Notes under the pieces: generated by a model | The model's database searches: none | Told to the model about the DNA's origin: nothing | Seen by the model: the letters and a program-made list of their open reading frames with translations, nothing else | Translations under genes and position numbers: made by a program | Shown here: one piece after another, positions 10,071 to 18,166 of the stretch | Layout: each line of letters begins with the position of its first letter | How positions within the stretch are numbered: position 1 is the first letter of the stretch | NCBI GenBank assembly: GCA_020636195.1 | Contig: JACJYH010000005.1 | Span: forward strand, 186,001-250,000 | Source of the DNA: Lewinellaceae bacterium | Lineage (GTDB): Bacteria > Bacteroidota > Bacteroidia > Chitinophagales > Saprospiraceae | Length of the DNA: 64,000 nucleotides | Direction of reading: 5' to 3'

Positions 10071-10853
10071 ATGTTAGATCTAGCTGGTAAACATGCATTG
10101 GTATGCGGAGGTTCTAAGGGTATAGGTAAGGCAACATCCATTGAATTAGCTAAGAGAGGTGCCCATGTCACCATTTTGGCAAGAAGCGTTGACTACATAT
10201 TGGATGCGATTGCACTTTTGGACACAAGCATCAACCAAGTTCATGGTTTTATAGCTGCGGACTCTTCGGATATAGAAACACTATCACAAAAAGTGAAAGT
10301 TTTAGTCAGCGAAAGACCTGTTCATATCCTCATCAATAATAGTGGAGGCCCAGCTGCCGGAGCAATTCTCACCGCAGATGCAAGTCAATTTCTTAGCGCT
10401 TTTACTTCTCATTTGATAGCCAATCATACACTTAGTAGTATTGTGGTGCCTGGAATGAAGAAAGCACATTATGGCAGGATTGTCAATGTGATATCTACTT
10501 CGGTCAGAATACCATTGAAGGGATTAGGTGTTTCGAATACAACGCGTGGTGCAGTAGCATCGTGGGCAAAAACCCTTTCCAATGAGTTGGCACCATTTGG
10601 AATTACAGTCAATAATGTACTTCCTGGAGCAACATCAACAGAGCGCCTTTCCCAAATCATTGAGAATAAAGTGCAAAAGTCTAACCTCTCTACTGAAGAA
10701 GTAAAAAGACAGATGGAAGAGGAAATTCCAATGTTGAGATTTGGAAAACCTGAGGAAATAGCGGCAGTTATTGCCTTTTTGGCATCTCCGGAGGCGAGTT
10801 ATGTCACCGGGGTTTCTATACCTGTAGATGGTGGCAGAACTGGATGTATATAA
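10071..10853 (+). CDS. SDR-family oxidoreductase with atypical active site
   Basis: 260 residues, the usual length of classical short-chain dehydrogenases. The nucleotide-binding glycine motif (GGSKGIG) near residue 13, the 'NNSGG' motif, the C-terminal 'PGAT' and the closing 'SYVTGVSIPVDGG' place it in the FabG-like SDR superfamily. The catalytic YxxxK is absent: the aligned stretch reads 'SNTTR' (Ser for Tyr, Arg for Lys), while the upstream Ser is kept in 'ISTS'. This replacement is shared with an SDR subgroup I recall with 'SNTxR' here, so it is probably a family trait rather than decay. Substrate unknown. It is often annotated as 3-oxoacyl-ACP reductase, but the missing Tyr and Lys argue against assuming that reaction. 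Confidence 0.85.
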   Translation: MLDLAGKHALVCGGSKGIGKATSIELAKRGAHVTILARSVDYILDAIALLDTSINQVHGFIAADSSDIETLSQKVKVLVSERPVHILINNSGGPAAGAILTADASQFLSAFTSHLIANHTLSSIVVPGMKKAHYGRIVNVISTSVRIPLKGLGVSNTTRGAVASWAKTLSNELAPFGITVNNVLPGATSTERLSQIIENKVQKSNLSTEEVKRQMEEEIPMLRFGKPEEIAAVIAFLASPEASYVTGVSIPVDGGRTGCI

Positions 10854-10901
10854 CGAATAAATAAATTTTTTTATAGAAATAATAGCTTGCATTATATCTT
10901 T

Positions 10902-10909
10902 TATCTTTG
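10902..10909 (+). promoter_or_regulatory. -7 box TATCTTTG
   Basis: A perfect match to the Bacteroidota -7 element, about 31 bases before the ATG at 10940. No convincing -33 TTTG is seen at 19-21 bases upstream. Confidence 0.45.
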
Positions 10910-10939
10910 TATATTGTGACATAATTTTAAGTGCTTAAC

Positions 10940-11323
10940 ATGCAATTTGAATTAATACGTAAAGATCGATTGGAGAAAAGTGTGGTGTCAAAGAACACTC
11001 CATTTACGATCCATCATTTCAAAAGAGAAGGCAGTGATTTGCATAAGGTAGAAGATTTGCCTTTTTTACTACATCGCTTTCCTGATGAAGAATTAGATGG
11101 TGAAATGCGCAGATTTCCATCTCATGATAAGGTAAATTATGGTAATATTTTTGGGATGCAGGAAGGATATATGCCATCTGATTTGACGCCAACGGAAACT
11201 ATTTTAACCAAGATGTTGTGGGGAGAGATGGATATGGATTACACTGCATTATTGGTTGCAGGTGTGGAAAACATGGATTTAGAGGATATCTATATCAATT
11301 ATAAAAAAATGAAACTGATGTGA
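10940..11323 (+). CDS. Hypothetical protein
   Basis: 127 residues from the ATG at 10940; a GTG at 10931 would add three residues. The protein is soluble, without signal peptide or membrane segment. It contains 'TPFTIHHFKREGSDLHKV' near the N-terminus and an acidic C-terminal part rich in Met and Asp. I do not recognise the family. It has its own -7 box upstream and stands alone between the SDR gene and a convergent ABC transporter gene, so context gives no functional hint. Confidence 0.65.
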   Translation: MQFELIRKDRLEKSVVSKNTPFTIHHFKREGSDLHKVEDLPFLLHRFPDEELDGEMRRFPSHDKVNYGNIFGMQEGYMPSDLTPTETILTKMLWGEMDMDYTALLVAGVENMDLEDIYINYKKMKLM

Positions 11324-11457
11324 TCATTTTGCTCTTGACTCCGACTTCTATAAAAAACTATCTTCATCTTTAGCCGTAAATCCTAGTTGAATTTTGTTAT
11401 CGAAGATTTCTATGAATTCTAAAACGATAGTTCATATACATCTTGGTGAAATAGAAA

Positions 11458-13245
11458 TCAACCAGCCTCGCTTATGGTGGTGATGATTTTATCAATGTTG
11501 AGACTATGTGCCATGGCATTGAATATCTTATAGTAAGCACCTTCCATTTTGTAGAGTGATTCATGGTCTCCTTCTTCTTTCACCATACCTTTCTCTAACA
11601 CTACGATGTTACTTGCATCGATGATCTGAGATATACTGTGAGTGATGATAATCACGGTGCGATTTTTCTTGATGGCATCCAGACTATTCTTTATTTGCTC
11701 CGTTGCTATCGCATCGAGGCTGGCCGTGGGTTCATCCAGAAAGATGATAGGAGGATTTTTTAGAAACAATCTAGCTATGGCAATACGCTGTTGTTGTCCT
11801 CCTGATAGTAATCTGGCATCAGCAAGGTATTGTTTTGGCAGCTCCATGATTTGGTCATGAATGAAGGCTTGTTTTGCGGCAGAGATGATGGCATGCATGT
11901 CTGCATCCATATCACCGTAACGTATATTATCTGCAATGGTACCTTGAAAAATATGATTTTTTTGAAGAACCAATCCAATATTTTTTCTTAGAAATTGAGT
12001 ATTGTATTCTTTTATGTCAACGCCATCAAGGAGTATTTTTCCGGAGGTAGGTTCATAGAATTTATCCAATAAATTGATGGTGGTGCTTTTTCCTGCTCCA
12101 CTCAAACCTACAAGCGCTGATGTCTCACCGGCAGGAATTTGAAAGGAAACGTTGGATAAGGCGAGAGTGCCATTAGGATAGCGGAAATCGACATTTCTTA
12201 ATTCAAAATATCCATTGATGGTTTTTGGTTGGTAGTTTCCGCTCTCTTCAACCTGGTGTTGTGCATCTAAAATGTCAAAGTAAGATTCAGAATAGATCAA
12301 TGCGTCATTGATTTCATCATAGATTCGATGTAATTGTCTGATCGGTCCAGACACATTATTGAACAACATAATATGGAACATGATAGCACCTATGGTCATT
12401 TGACCTTTGAGTACAAAATATGCTGTCAAAATGATGATGATAGCCACACCAAATTGCTCAATAAATCCTTTAACGCTGTCGAAAGCAAAGCTAGTTTTTC
12501 GGGTTTGCATTTGGTTATCAGTCATTGCCAATTGAATATCAGCGTGTTTTTTACTCTCAAAGTCTTCCCGAATGAATGATTTAATCACTGTGATGGATTC
12601 TATGAGGCTGATGATAGAATTGTTTTTGGTCTCTCTATAGCCTCTCATTTTTCGTCTGAATCCGCCTAATTTTTGTGCTTGTTTTTGACTAATAAAAAAG
12701 TAAATCGGGACAATACACAAACTCACAAGACCGATATAAAAATTAGCATAAAACATGATACCTAATGCAATCAATGCATTTGCAAACAGAGGTAAGATGT
12801 CAATAAAGAAATTCTGCACCAATCTCGTCAAACTACTGATTCCTGAATCAATTCTGGTTTGTAATTTGCCACTTTCATTTTCTGCTGATGTGTAAAATGC
12901 CATCTTATACGTTAGTATCTTTTCTACGACTTTCTGTGATAAATCTCTACTGATATAAATTCTAAGTTTTTCTCCATAGTACTTTTGACCAAATTGAACA
13001 GAAGCACTGATGATTTCTTTTGCTAGCAATACAAATGTGATGACGCTTAATATAGTAAATCCATCCTTAAGTTGCTTATGTTGTACCATGAGGTCATTGA
13101 TAGAATCCACTGTGTATTTCAGGATTATGGCATTGACTTGAGCAGTGAGAGAACCTATGAATGTGAATACTAATGTTGCTGCTACAAGTGATTTATACGG
13201 TTTTACGAAAGGGATGATTTTTCTAAAAAGACTATAAATTGTCAT
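11458..13245 (-). CDS. ABC transporter, fused permease and ATPase (MsbA-like exporter)
   Basis: 595 residues, typical of a half-size type I exporter that works as a homodimer in the inner membrane. Residues 1-320 form the six-helix transmembrane domain. The ATPase follows, with Walker A 'GLSGAGKST' near residue 375, signature 'LSGGQQQRIAIARLF', Walker B 'IIFLDEPTAS' and the H-loop 'IIITHS'. Family members move lipids, peptides or drugs outward; the substrate cannot be read from the sequence. The gene stands alone, with about 130-250 bases of non-coding DNA on each side, and is divergent from the potassium transporter operon. Confidence 0.9.
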   Translation of the reverse strand: MTIYSLFRKIIPFVKPYKSLVAATLVFTFIGSLTAQVNAIILKYTVDSINDLMVQHKQLKDGFTILSVITFVLLAKEIISASVQFGQKYYGEKLRIYISRDLSQKVVEKILTYKMAFYTSAENESGKLQTRIDSGISSLTRLVQNFFIDILPLFANALIALGIMFYANFYIGLVSLCIVPIYFFISQKQAQKLGGFRRKMRGYRETKNNSIISLIESITVIKSFIREDFESKKHADIQLAMTDNQMQTRKTSFAFDSVKGFIEQFGVAIIIILTAYFVLKGQMTIGAIMFHIMLFNNVSGPIRQLHRIYDEINDALIYSESYFDILDAQHQVEESGNYQPKTINGYFELRNVDFRYPNGTLALSNVSFQIPAGETSALVGLSGAGKSTTINLLDKFYEPTSGKILLDGVDIKEYNTQFLRKNIGLVLQKNHIFQGTIADNIRYGDMDADMHAIISAAKQAFIHDQIMELPKQYLADARLLSGGQQQRIAIARLFLKNPPIIFLDEPTASLDAIATEQIKNSLDAIKKNRTVIIITHSISQIIDASNIVVLEKGMVKEEGDHESLYKMEGAYYKIFNAMAHSLNIDKIITTISEAG

Positions 13246-13427
13246 GTACGGCGAATATTTAACACCTAAAGGAAAGAAAAATTATGGAATATTTGTTCCA
13301 AAAAATTTGATATTGAAATTTTCCACATTCGCATATACTTAGTCAATCATTTGGGTTTTGCTAATGAAAAACAATGAACAGAATCACCCAACTTCTTGGT
13401 ACATGAAATGAGAATCAAAAAATATTT

Positions 13428-13460
13428 TTTGATTTAAGTGATACACCTTTTGTAGCTTTG
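13428..13460 (+). promoter_or_regulatory. Bacteroidota-type promoter of the potassium uptake operon
   Basis: TTTG at 13428-13431 and TAGCTTTG at 13453-13460, spaced 21 bases, match the TTTG / TAnnTTTG consensus. The -7 box is 33 bases before the ATG at 13494. Confidence 0.7.
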
Positions 13461-13493
13461 CGTCACCAATTTAAAAAGGCCATTAAGGTATAG

Positions 13494-15278
13494 ATGGAAA
13501 CACTTAAAAGCATAGGGCGTAGGCACTTTGCACAATTTGTCAATGTATTTTTTATTTTTGCTATCATCGTCATTGTTGGCTTGGTGGTCAATCATGGTTT
13601 TATAGACGGAAACTTCCATTTTTTCAATCGTTTTTATAAGCCCGTCAACGCCGTCTTCAGTTTGTTGTCTATCGTCATGAGTTTATATCTCTTGCTGATT
13701 GCTGACAAAAAATTCTTGAAGGTAGCAAGGATGATATTTACCGTAGCGTCGGTCATATATTTTATAATTTCCGTGTTGTGGTGGGCGGACATCCTGACAG
13801 ATTACATGGATGTGCATAGCCTACAGGTATTTTTTGCCATTGTGATTGGGTTTATGGCGATGTCGTATAAAATTTCCAGTCTTGGCAATTCGAATTTACA
13901 TCCGAGTCTGTTGTTTGTTCTCAGCTTTCTATTTCTGATTATTTTGGGCGTGTTTTTCTTGATGTTGCCACACGCCACGTACCACAGGATTACATTTTTG
14001 CAGGCTTTATTCACTGCTACAAGTGCGGTTACGGTGACTGGATTGGCAGTTTTGGATACAGGGAAAGATTTTACTTTTTTGGGCCAAATGATTATCCTGT
14101 TCCTGATTCAACTTGGTGGATTAGGTATTCTTACTATAACGAATATTTTTTCAATGGTATTTACGGCATCATCATCTTTCAAAAACAGGATGATGGTCTC
14201 TGAAATGATCAAGGAAATGGACAATAATAATACCTTCTCGACATTGTTTAAGATCATTTCTATCACACTGCTTGTGGAGGTAATAGGTGCTGTGTTGATA
14301 TATTTTTCTACATTTCACTCAGATATCGGAGCTGAAAATAGGATCTTCTTTTCAATCTTTCATTCGATTTCAGCATTTTGCAATGCAGGTTTTTCCACTC
14401 TGAGTGGTTCCATGAATGAAGAAGGTGTACAATTCAATTATTATTTTCAACTGGTGGTTTGTTGGTTGATCATCACAGGCGGTTTAGGATATTTAGTTAT
14501 TATAAACCAGTATGAATTAGTGAGGAGAAGGATTACAAAATTTTTCGCTACAAAGAATCCATATTACCTTATCGATAGTTCCATGGGTGTCAATAGAATC
14601 AGCACCAATACTTATATCGTTCTAAAAACGACTTTCATTTTGTTGATAGCAGGTACATTATTATTCTTTTTTGCAGAGTATTTTGGTACCCTTGAAAAAC
14701 ATAGTCCGCTTGGCAAAATTATAGTGTCCTTCTTTAATTCTACAACTGCACGGACAGCCGGTTTCAACAATGTGGACATGGCTTCATTGGGTATTCCTGC
14801 TGTCATGCTGATAATGGCACTGATGTGGATCGGAGCTTCACCCGGATCCACAGGTGGTGGTGTCAAAACGACGACATTCGCCGTGGCACTGATGAATATT
14901 TGGAATCTTATCTTAGGAAAAAATACCAATATCGTTCGAAATAAAGAAATCTCACAATCCACATTAAACCAAGTGAATGCTGTGATATTGTTGTCGATTT
15001 TCGCTATCAGTTTTGGCAGTTTCTTTATTTCGTTTTTCAACCAAGACTTGAAATTTAGAGATATTTTATTTGAATGTATATCGGCATATTCTACGGTTGG
15101 CTTGAGCTTGGGTATCACATCGAAGCTAACGGCTGAATCACAGGTGGCCATTATTTTATTGATGTTTTTGGGTCGTGTCAGTTTTTTAACTTTTTTGATC
15201 GGAATCGTGGGCCAAATTGTGAAGCCTAAAAAGCAAATTGAGCCATACTATCCAAAGGAAAATGTATTTATAAATTAA
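13494..15278 (+). CDS. TrkH/KtrB-type potassium channel subunit
   Basis: 594 residues with about ten to twelve hydrophobic helices. Four P-loop selectivity motifs are visible: 'TSAVTVTGL', 'SISAFCNAGFST', 'STTARTAGFN' and 'ISAYSTVGLS'. These fourfold pore repeats define the Trk/Ktr/HKT superfamily of K+ (sometimes Na+-coupled) uptake systems in the inner membrane. It is followed after 15 bases by a TrkA-like regulatory subunit, the normal partner that gates the pore in response to nucleotide. A well-formed promoter lies just upstream. The extra N-terminal helices (residues 1-130) before the core are common in Bacteroidota TrkH proteins. Confidence 0.93.
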   Translation: METLKSIGRRHFAQFVNVFFIFAIIVIVGLVVNHGFIDGNFHFFNRFYKPVNAVFSLLSIVMSLYLLLIADKKFLKVARMIFTVASVIYFIISVLWWADILTDYMDVHSLQVFFAIVIGFMAMSYKISSLGNSNLHPSLLFVLSFLFLIILGVFFLMLPHATYHRITFLQALFTATSAVTVTGLAVLDTGKDFTFLGQMIILFLIQLGGLGILTITNIFSMVFTASSSFKNRMMVSEMIKEMDNNNTFSTLFKIISITLLVEVIGAVLIYFSTFHSDIGAENRIFFSIFHSISAFCNAGFSTLSGSMNEEGVQFNYYFQLVVCWLIITGGLGYLVIINQYELVRRRITKFFATKNPYYLIDSSMGVNRISTNTYIVLKTTFILLIAGTLLFFFAEYFGTLEKHSPLGKIIVSFFNSTTARTAGFNNVDMASLGIPAVMLIMALMWIGASPGSTGGGVKTTTFAVALMNIWNLILGKNTNIVRNKEISQSTLNQVNAVILLSIFAISFGSFFISFFNQDLKFRDILFECISAYSTVGLSLGITSKLTAESQVAIILLMFLGRVSFLTFLIGIVGQIVKPKKQIEPYYPKENVFIN

Positions 15279-15293
15279 ACATATTGTAAGATT

Positions 15294-15989
15294 GTGAAAC
15301 AAAAAATCATAGTGATTGGATTGGGAAATTTTGGGGGCAATTTAGCTATAAAATTGGCCGAAGATGGCAATGAAGTCTTTGGAATTGACAAAAATCCTGA
15401 GAAAGTGGATCAAATCCATTCTAAGATCAGTCATGCTCTTGGCCTTAATACAGCAGAAGAATCATCCATAGATTTTATGCCGATAGACGATTGTGATTTG
15501 ATTATTGTAGCGATCGGCGAGAATATAGGGTCTTCGATTTCCACTACTGCATTGCTGAGGAAATATTATAAAGGTAGGATTATAGTCAGATCATTGTCGC
15601 CGCTTCATAGAACTGTGTTGGAGGCCATGAATATTTCAGAAATCATTGAACCGGAAGCAGAATATGCCCATGACCTTTCTAATAGAATCATGACGAAAGG
15701 TGCCGTGAAATCTATGGATTTATATGATGATTATGAAATAGTGGAAGTGCGTATTCCTCCTAAAATCGTTGGAAAAATGCTCAGTGAAATTGATATTAAA
15801 AACAAGTATAAAGCGCACATCGTCACGGTGATAAAGCAAGAAAATACACTCAATTTTTTGGGTAGTATGACCATCGAAAAAAGAATGCACGGTATCATGC
15901 ACAGCGTTTATACTTTTGAAGCAACAGACTTACTTTTGGTTTTCGGAACAAGGCCAAATATTGATAAGTTTATTGAAGAAAACCAATGA
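15294..15989 (+). CDS. TrkA/KtrA-type potassium uptake regulatory subunit
   Basis: 231 residues from a GTG start, 15 bases after the channel gene. An N-terminal TrkA-N Rossmann fold has the nucleotide-binding motif GLGNFG (residues 8-13) followed by the acidic 'GIDKNPEKV' that contacts the ribose. A TrkA-C (RCK_C) domain starts near residue 140 with 'EVRIPPKIVGK'. This is the soluble octameric ring subunit that binds ATP/ADP or NAD(H) and opens the membrane channel. Length and order match single-RCK KtrA proteins. Confidence 0.93.
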   Translation: MKQKIIVIGLGNFGGNLAIKLAEDGNEVFGIDKNPEKVDQIHSKISHALGLNTAEESSIDFMPIDDCDLIIVAIGENIGSSISTTALLRKYYKGRIIVRSLSPLHRTVLEAMNISEIIEPEAEYAHDLSNRIMTKGAVKSMDLYDDYEIVEVRIPPKIVGKMLSEIDIKNKYKAHIVTVIKQENTLNFLGSMTIEKRMHGIMHSVYTFEATDLLLVFGTRPNIDKFIEENQ

Positions 15990-16037
15990 GTGTAGATCTA
16001 GTCTATCTTTCAATTACATCTCGATTTTAAAGTGGAT

Positions 16038-16397
16038 ATGTACAGTTTGAAGTTGAAATATAAGGTTTTAGTGTGGGCGACCATCGTGTCTATGCTGTGC
16101 ATGAATGTGAGCTACATCCCTGATTTTAACATCAAGACTGTCAATAAAATAGCGTATCTTTCTGCTAAGTCTCATGACGCTGCACCAATTATGGCCGATA
16201 GTAAAGCTAATGGCCCTGTGTCAGACAATTATCGCAACTTCCATAAGCTGATTTCTCCCGATATAGAAATTCAAGGAAAACTTGCGTTCACAGCACCACT
16301 TTGCGTACAAGAAAAGCGTGGATCAGCGGTTTTCTTGTATTTCTATTTCAAACAATTACTGCATAGAATTTTATATCCTTTTCATAGTTTTTGGTAG
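16038..16397 (+). CDS. Hypothetical small membrane-anchored or exported protein
   Basis: 119 residues from ATG 16038 (a GTG at 16032 would add two). One hydrophobic N-terminal segment (about residues 8-25, 'VLVWATIVSMLCMNV') could be a signal anchor. The remainder has no recognised motif and ends in an aromatic-rich stretch 'FLYFYFKQLLHRILY'. It follows the TrkA gene by under 50 bases on the same strand, so it may be transcribed with the potassium system. I do not know the family, and a chance open frame is possible. Confidence 0.45.
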   Translation: MYSLKLKYKVLVWATIVSMLCMNVSYIPDFNIKTVNKIAYLSAKSHDAAPIMADSKANGPVSDNYRNFHKLISPDIEIQGKLAFTAPLCVQEKRGSAVFLYFYFKQLLHRILYPFHSFW

Positions 16398-16478
16398 ATG
16401 GGATGAGTAAATTGGAAAACCTGTCTTACAACCTAGGACAGAAAATTTATTTATTTATCTATCAAAAATTATAGTATC

Positions 16479-16931
16479 ATGTCATCGATTATTATTAATA
16501 TTGTATTGGCTTTTTTAGTCATCGTACCGGTTATTTATTTAACTATTAGGAAGAAGAAAGCGACAAATACTGCGTTCTCTGAATATTTACAAAAGCTTAA
16601 GTCACAGTCCATTAAAGTAGATAAACAAACAAGCTTTTCTGACGCCTGCTTTGCCTTAAGTAATGAAAAAAAGATATTGTATTATCTCAGTTATGAAGGT
16701 AAAGAAGGCCAAGTACATTTGGATCAGGTCGTAGGATGTACCACATTGCGCCAAGCCAATTCAAACATCGGGAATGCCGTAGGTGCTATTGGATTTCAAA
16801 TCACCGAGAAAGGTGGCGCCAATCATTCGATTCCATTATTGGGAAATCAGACCGATAAAAATGTGGATGAAACTCAGTTATTGGACGTATTAGAATGGGA
16901 AAAAATCATCAAGAAGTACATCAATAAATAA
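16479..16931 (+). CDS. Hypothetical single-pass membrane protein
   Basis: 150 residues. Residues 3-21 form one transmembrane helix followed by a basic 'RKKKA' stop-transfer stretch, placing the roughly 125-residue remainder in the cytoplasm. That domain has alternating beta-strand-like segments ('KKILYYLSYEGKEGQVHL') and no motif I recognise. It lies 17 bases before the TerC gene on the same strand, strongly suggesting co-transcription and possibly a shared membrane-related role. Confidence 0.65.
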   Translation: MSSIIINIVLAFLVIVPVIYLTIRKKKATNTAFSEYLQKLKSQSIKVDKQTSFSDACFALSNEKKILYYLSYEGKEGQVHLDQVVGCTTLRQANSNIGNAVGAIGFQITEKGGANHSIPLLGNQTDKNVDETQLLDVLEWEKIIKKYINK

Positions 16932-16948
16932 TAAAATTTATTGACACA

Positions 16949-17881
16949 ATGGTATGGGTTCTTTTTTGCTTAGTTGTTTTCAGCAGCTTAGTGATAGATT
17001 TGGGTGTTTTTAATAAAAACCCAAAGGAAATATCATATAAAAATGCAGTAAAATGGACTTCAGTATGGGTGGCAATTGCTTTGATATTCTCGGCAATTAT
17101 CTATCTCGTCTATTCGATGAAATGGCTGAATGAAGGCGAAATTTCAGGGAGTCCTTGGGACAAAGTAATTGAATATTTGACGGGTTATTTGGTAGAATTG
17201 AGCTTAAGTATAGACAACATCTTTGTCATTGCGGTGATCTTGAAATCATTTAAAATACCAAAAAACTATCAGCACAAAGTCCTATTTTGGGGAGTATTAG
17301 GAGCTATAGTTTTCAGGGCACTTATGATTTTCTTGGGAATACAATTGATGGAATCAATTTCTTGGATGCCCTATGTTTTTGGTGCGTTCTTGATATACAT
17401 TGGTTTGAAAATGGGATTTCAAAATGAAGCATCAGATTATAATCCAAAAAAAACTTTTTTATATAAGACATTAAGAAGGATAATGCCAGTAACGAATGAT
17501 GTGTATAAAAGTAGTTTTTTTATTAGAAAAAGAGGTATGATCATTGCAACACCTATGTTTCTAGCTTTAATCATTGTGGAGTTTACAGATATTCTCTTTG
17601 CTGTGGATAGTATTCCTGCGGTTTTATCTGTGACAAGATCTCCTTTTGTAGTATTCTCATCCAATATTTTTGCCATTCTTGGTTTGAGATCCATGTATTT
17701 TCTTGTAGTCAATTTATTAGAATCTTTCAAATATGTACATTTTTCATTGATGTTCATTTTGGTATATGTGGGATTGAAAATGATACTTACAGATACAGTA
17801 AATATTCCTGTAGGTATTTCATTGATGGTGATTCTTGGTTCCATTATTGTGGGCATACTTTTATCATTATCTCGAAAATGA
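16949..17881 (+). CDS. TerC/Alx-family membrane protein
   Basis: 310 residues with about eight or nine transmembrane helices. The family signature 'LSLSIDNIFVIAVIL' (near residue 88) and the second conserved acidic motif 'VEFTDILFAVDSIPAV' (near residue 210) are intact. These buried Asp residues are characteristic of TerC/Alx proteins, which in characterised members export manganese or help load metals into secreted proteins. The name TerC comes from tellurite resistance, but no other ter genes are nearby, so metal homeostasis is the likelier role. Confidence 0.9.
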   Translation: MVWVLFCLVVFSSLVIDLGVFNKNPKEISYKNAVKWTSVWVAIALIFSAIIYLVYSMKWLNEGEISGSPWDKVIEYLTGYLVELSLSIDNIFVIAVILKSFKIPKNYQHKVLFWGVLGAIVFRALMIFLGIQLMESISWMPYVFGAFLIYIGLKMGFQNEASDYNPKKTFLYKTLRRIMPVTNDVYKSSFFIRKRGMIIATPMFLALIIVEFTDILFAVDSIPAVLSVTRSPFVVFSSNIFAILGLRSMYFLVVNLLESFKYVHFSLMFILVYVGLKMILTDTVNIPVGISLMVILGSIIVGILLSLSRK

Positions 17882-18138
17882 AATCAGCAAGAAATTTCAA
17901 CACAGCATGAGTTTTGAGAATATTAAAATATACTTGAATTGGCCGAAGAAGTTTTTGTGCTCTCATAGATAAGTCCAAGGCATCCAATCAATTCGAGTTA
18001 AACTCTTTGAATAGTTGGAGACCTTGAAGCTCATGTCGTTTTGATTCTGCCAAACTCATGTTGGACACTGTTGTATTCTTTGTAATTCAGAATATCATAC
18101 ATGCACATATAAGAAACTGATATATATTTTATATTATG

Positions 18139-18146
18139 TATCTTTG
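18139..18146 (+). promoter_or_regulatory. -7 box TATCTTTG of ccsBA
   Basis: Exact Bacteroidota -7 element, 21 bases before the ATG at 18167, giving a very short leader. A -33 element at the right distance is not evident. The rest of the 285-base gap since the TerC gene shows nothing else clear. Confidence 0.5.
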
Positions 18147-18166
18147 TGCCAATAAATCAATAGATT

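Noticed and set aside
14612..15151. 179-codon minus-strand frame inside the TrkH gene
   Set aside because: A shadow of a strongly supported membrane protein on the opposite strand; its composition reflects the reversed hydrophobic codons.
16949..17881. Tellurite resistance operon
   Set aside because: Only a TerC-like gene is present; no TerA, TerB, TerD or TerE homologues are adjacent.
17988..18059. Minus-strand 23-codon frame 'MSLAESKRHELQGLQLFKE' in the TerC-ccsBA gap
   Set aside because: Coding-like and followed in frame by more open sequence, but too short and without recognised homology; at most an eroded gene.
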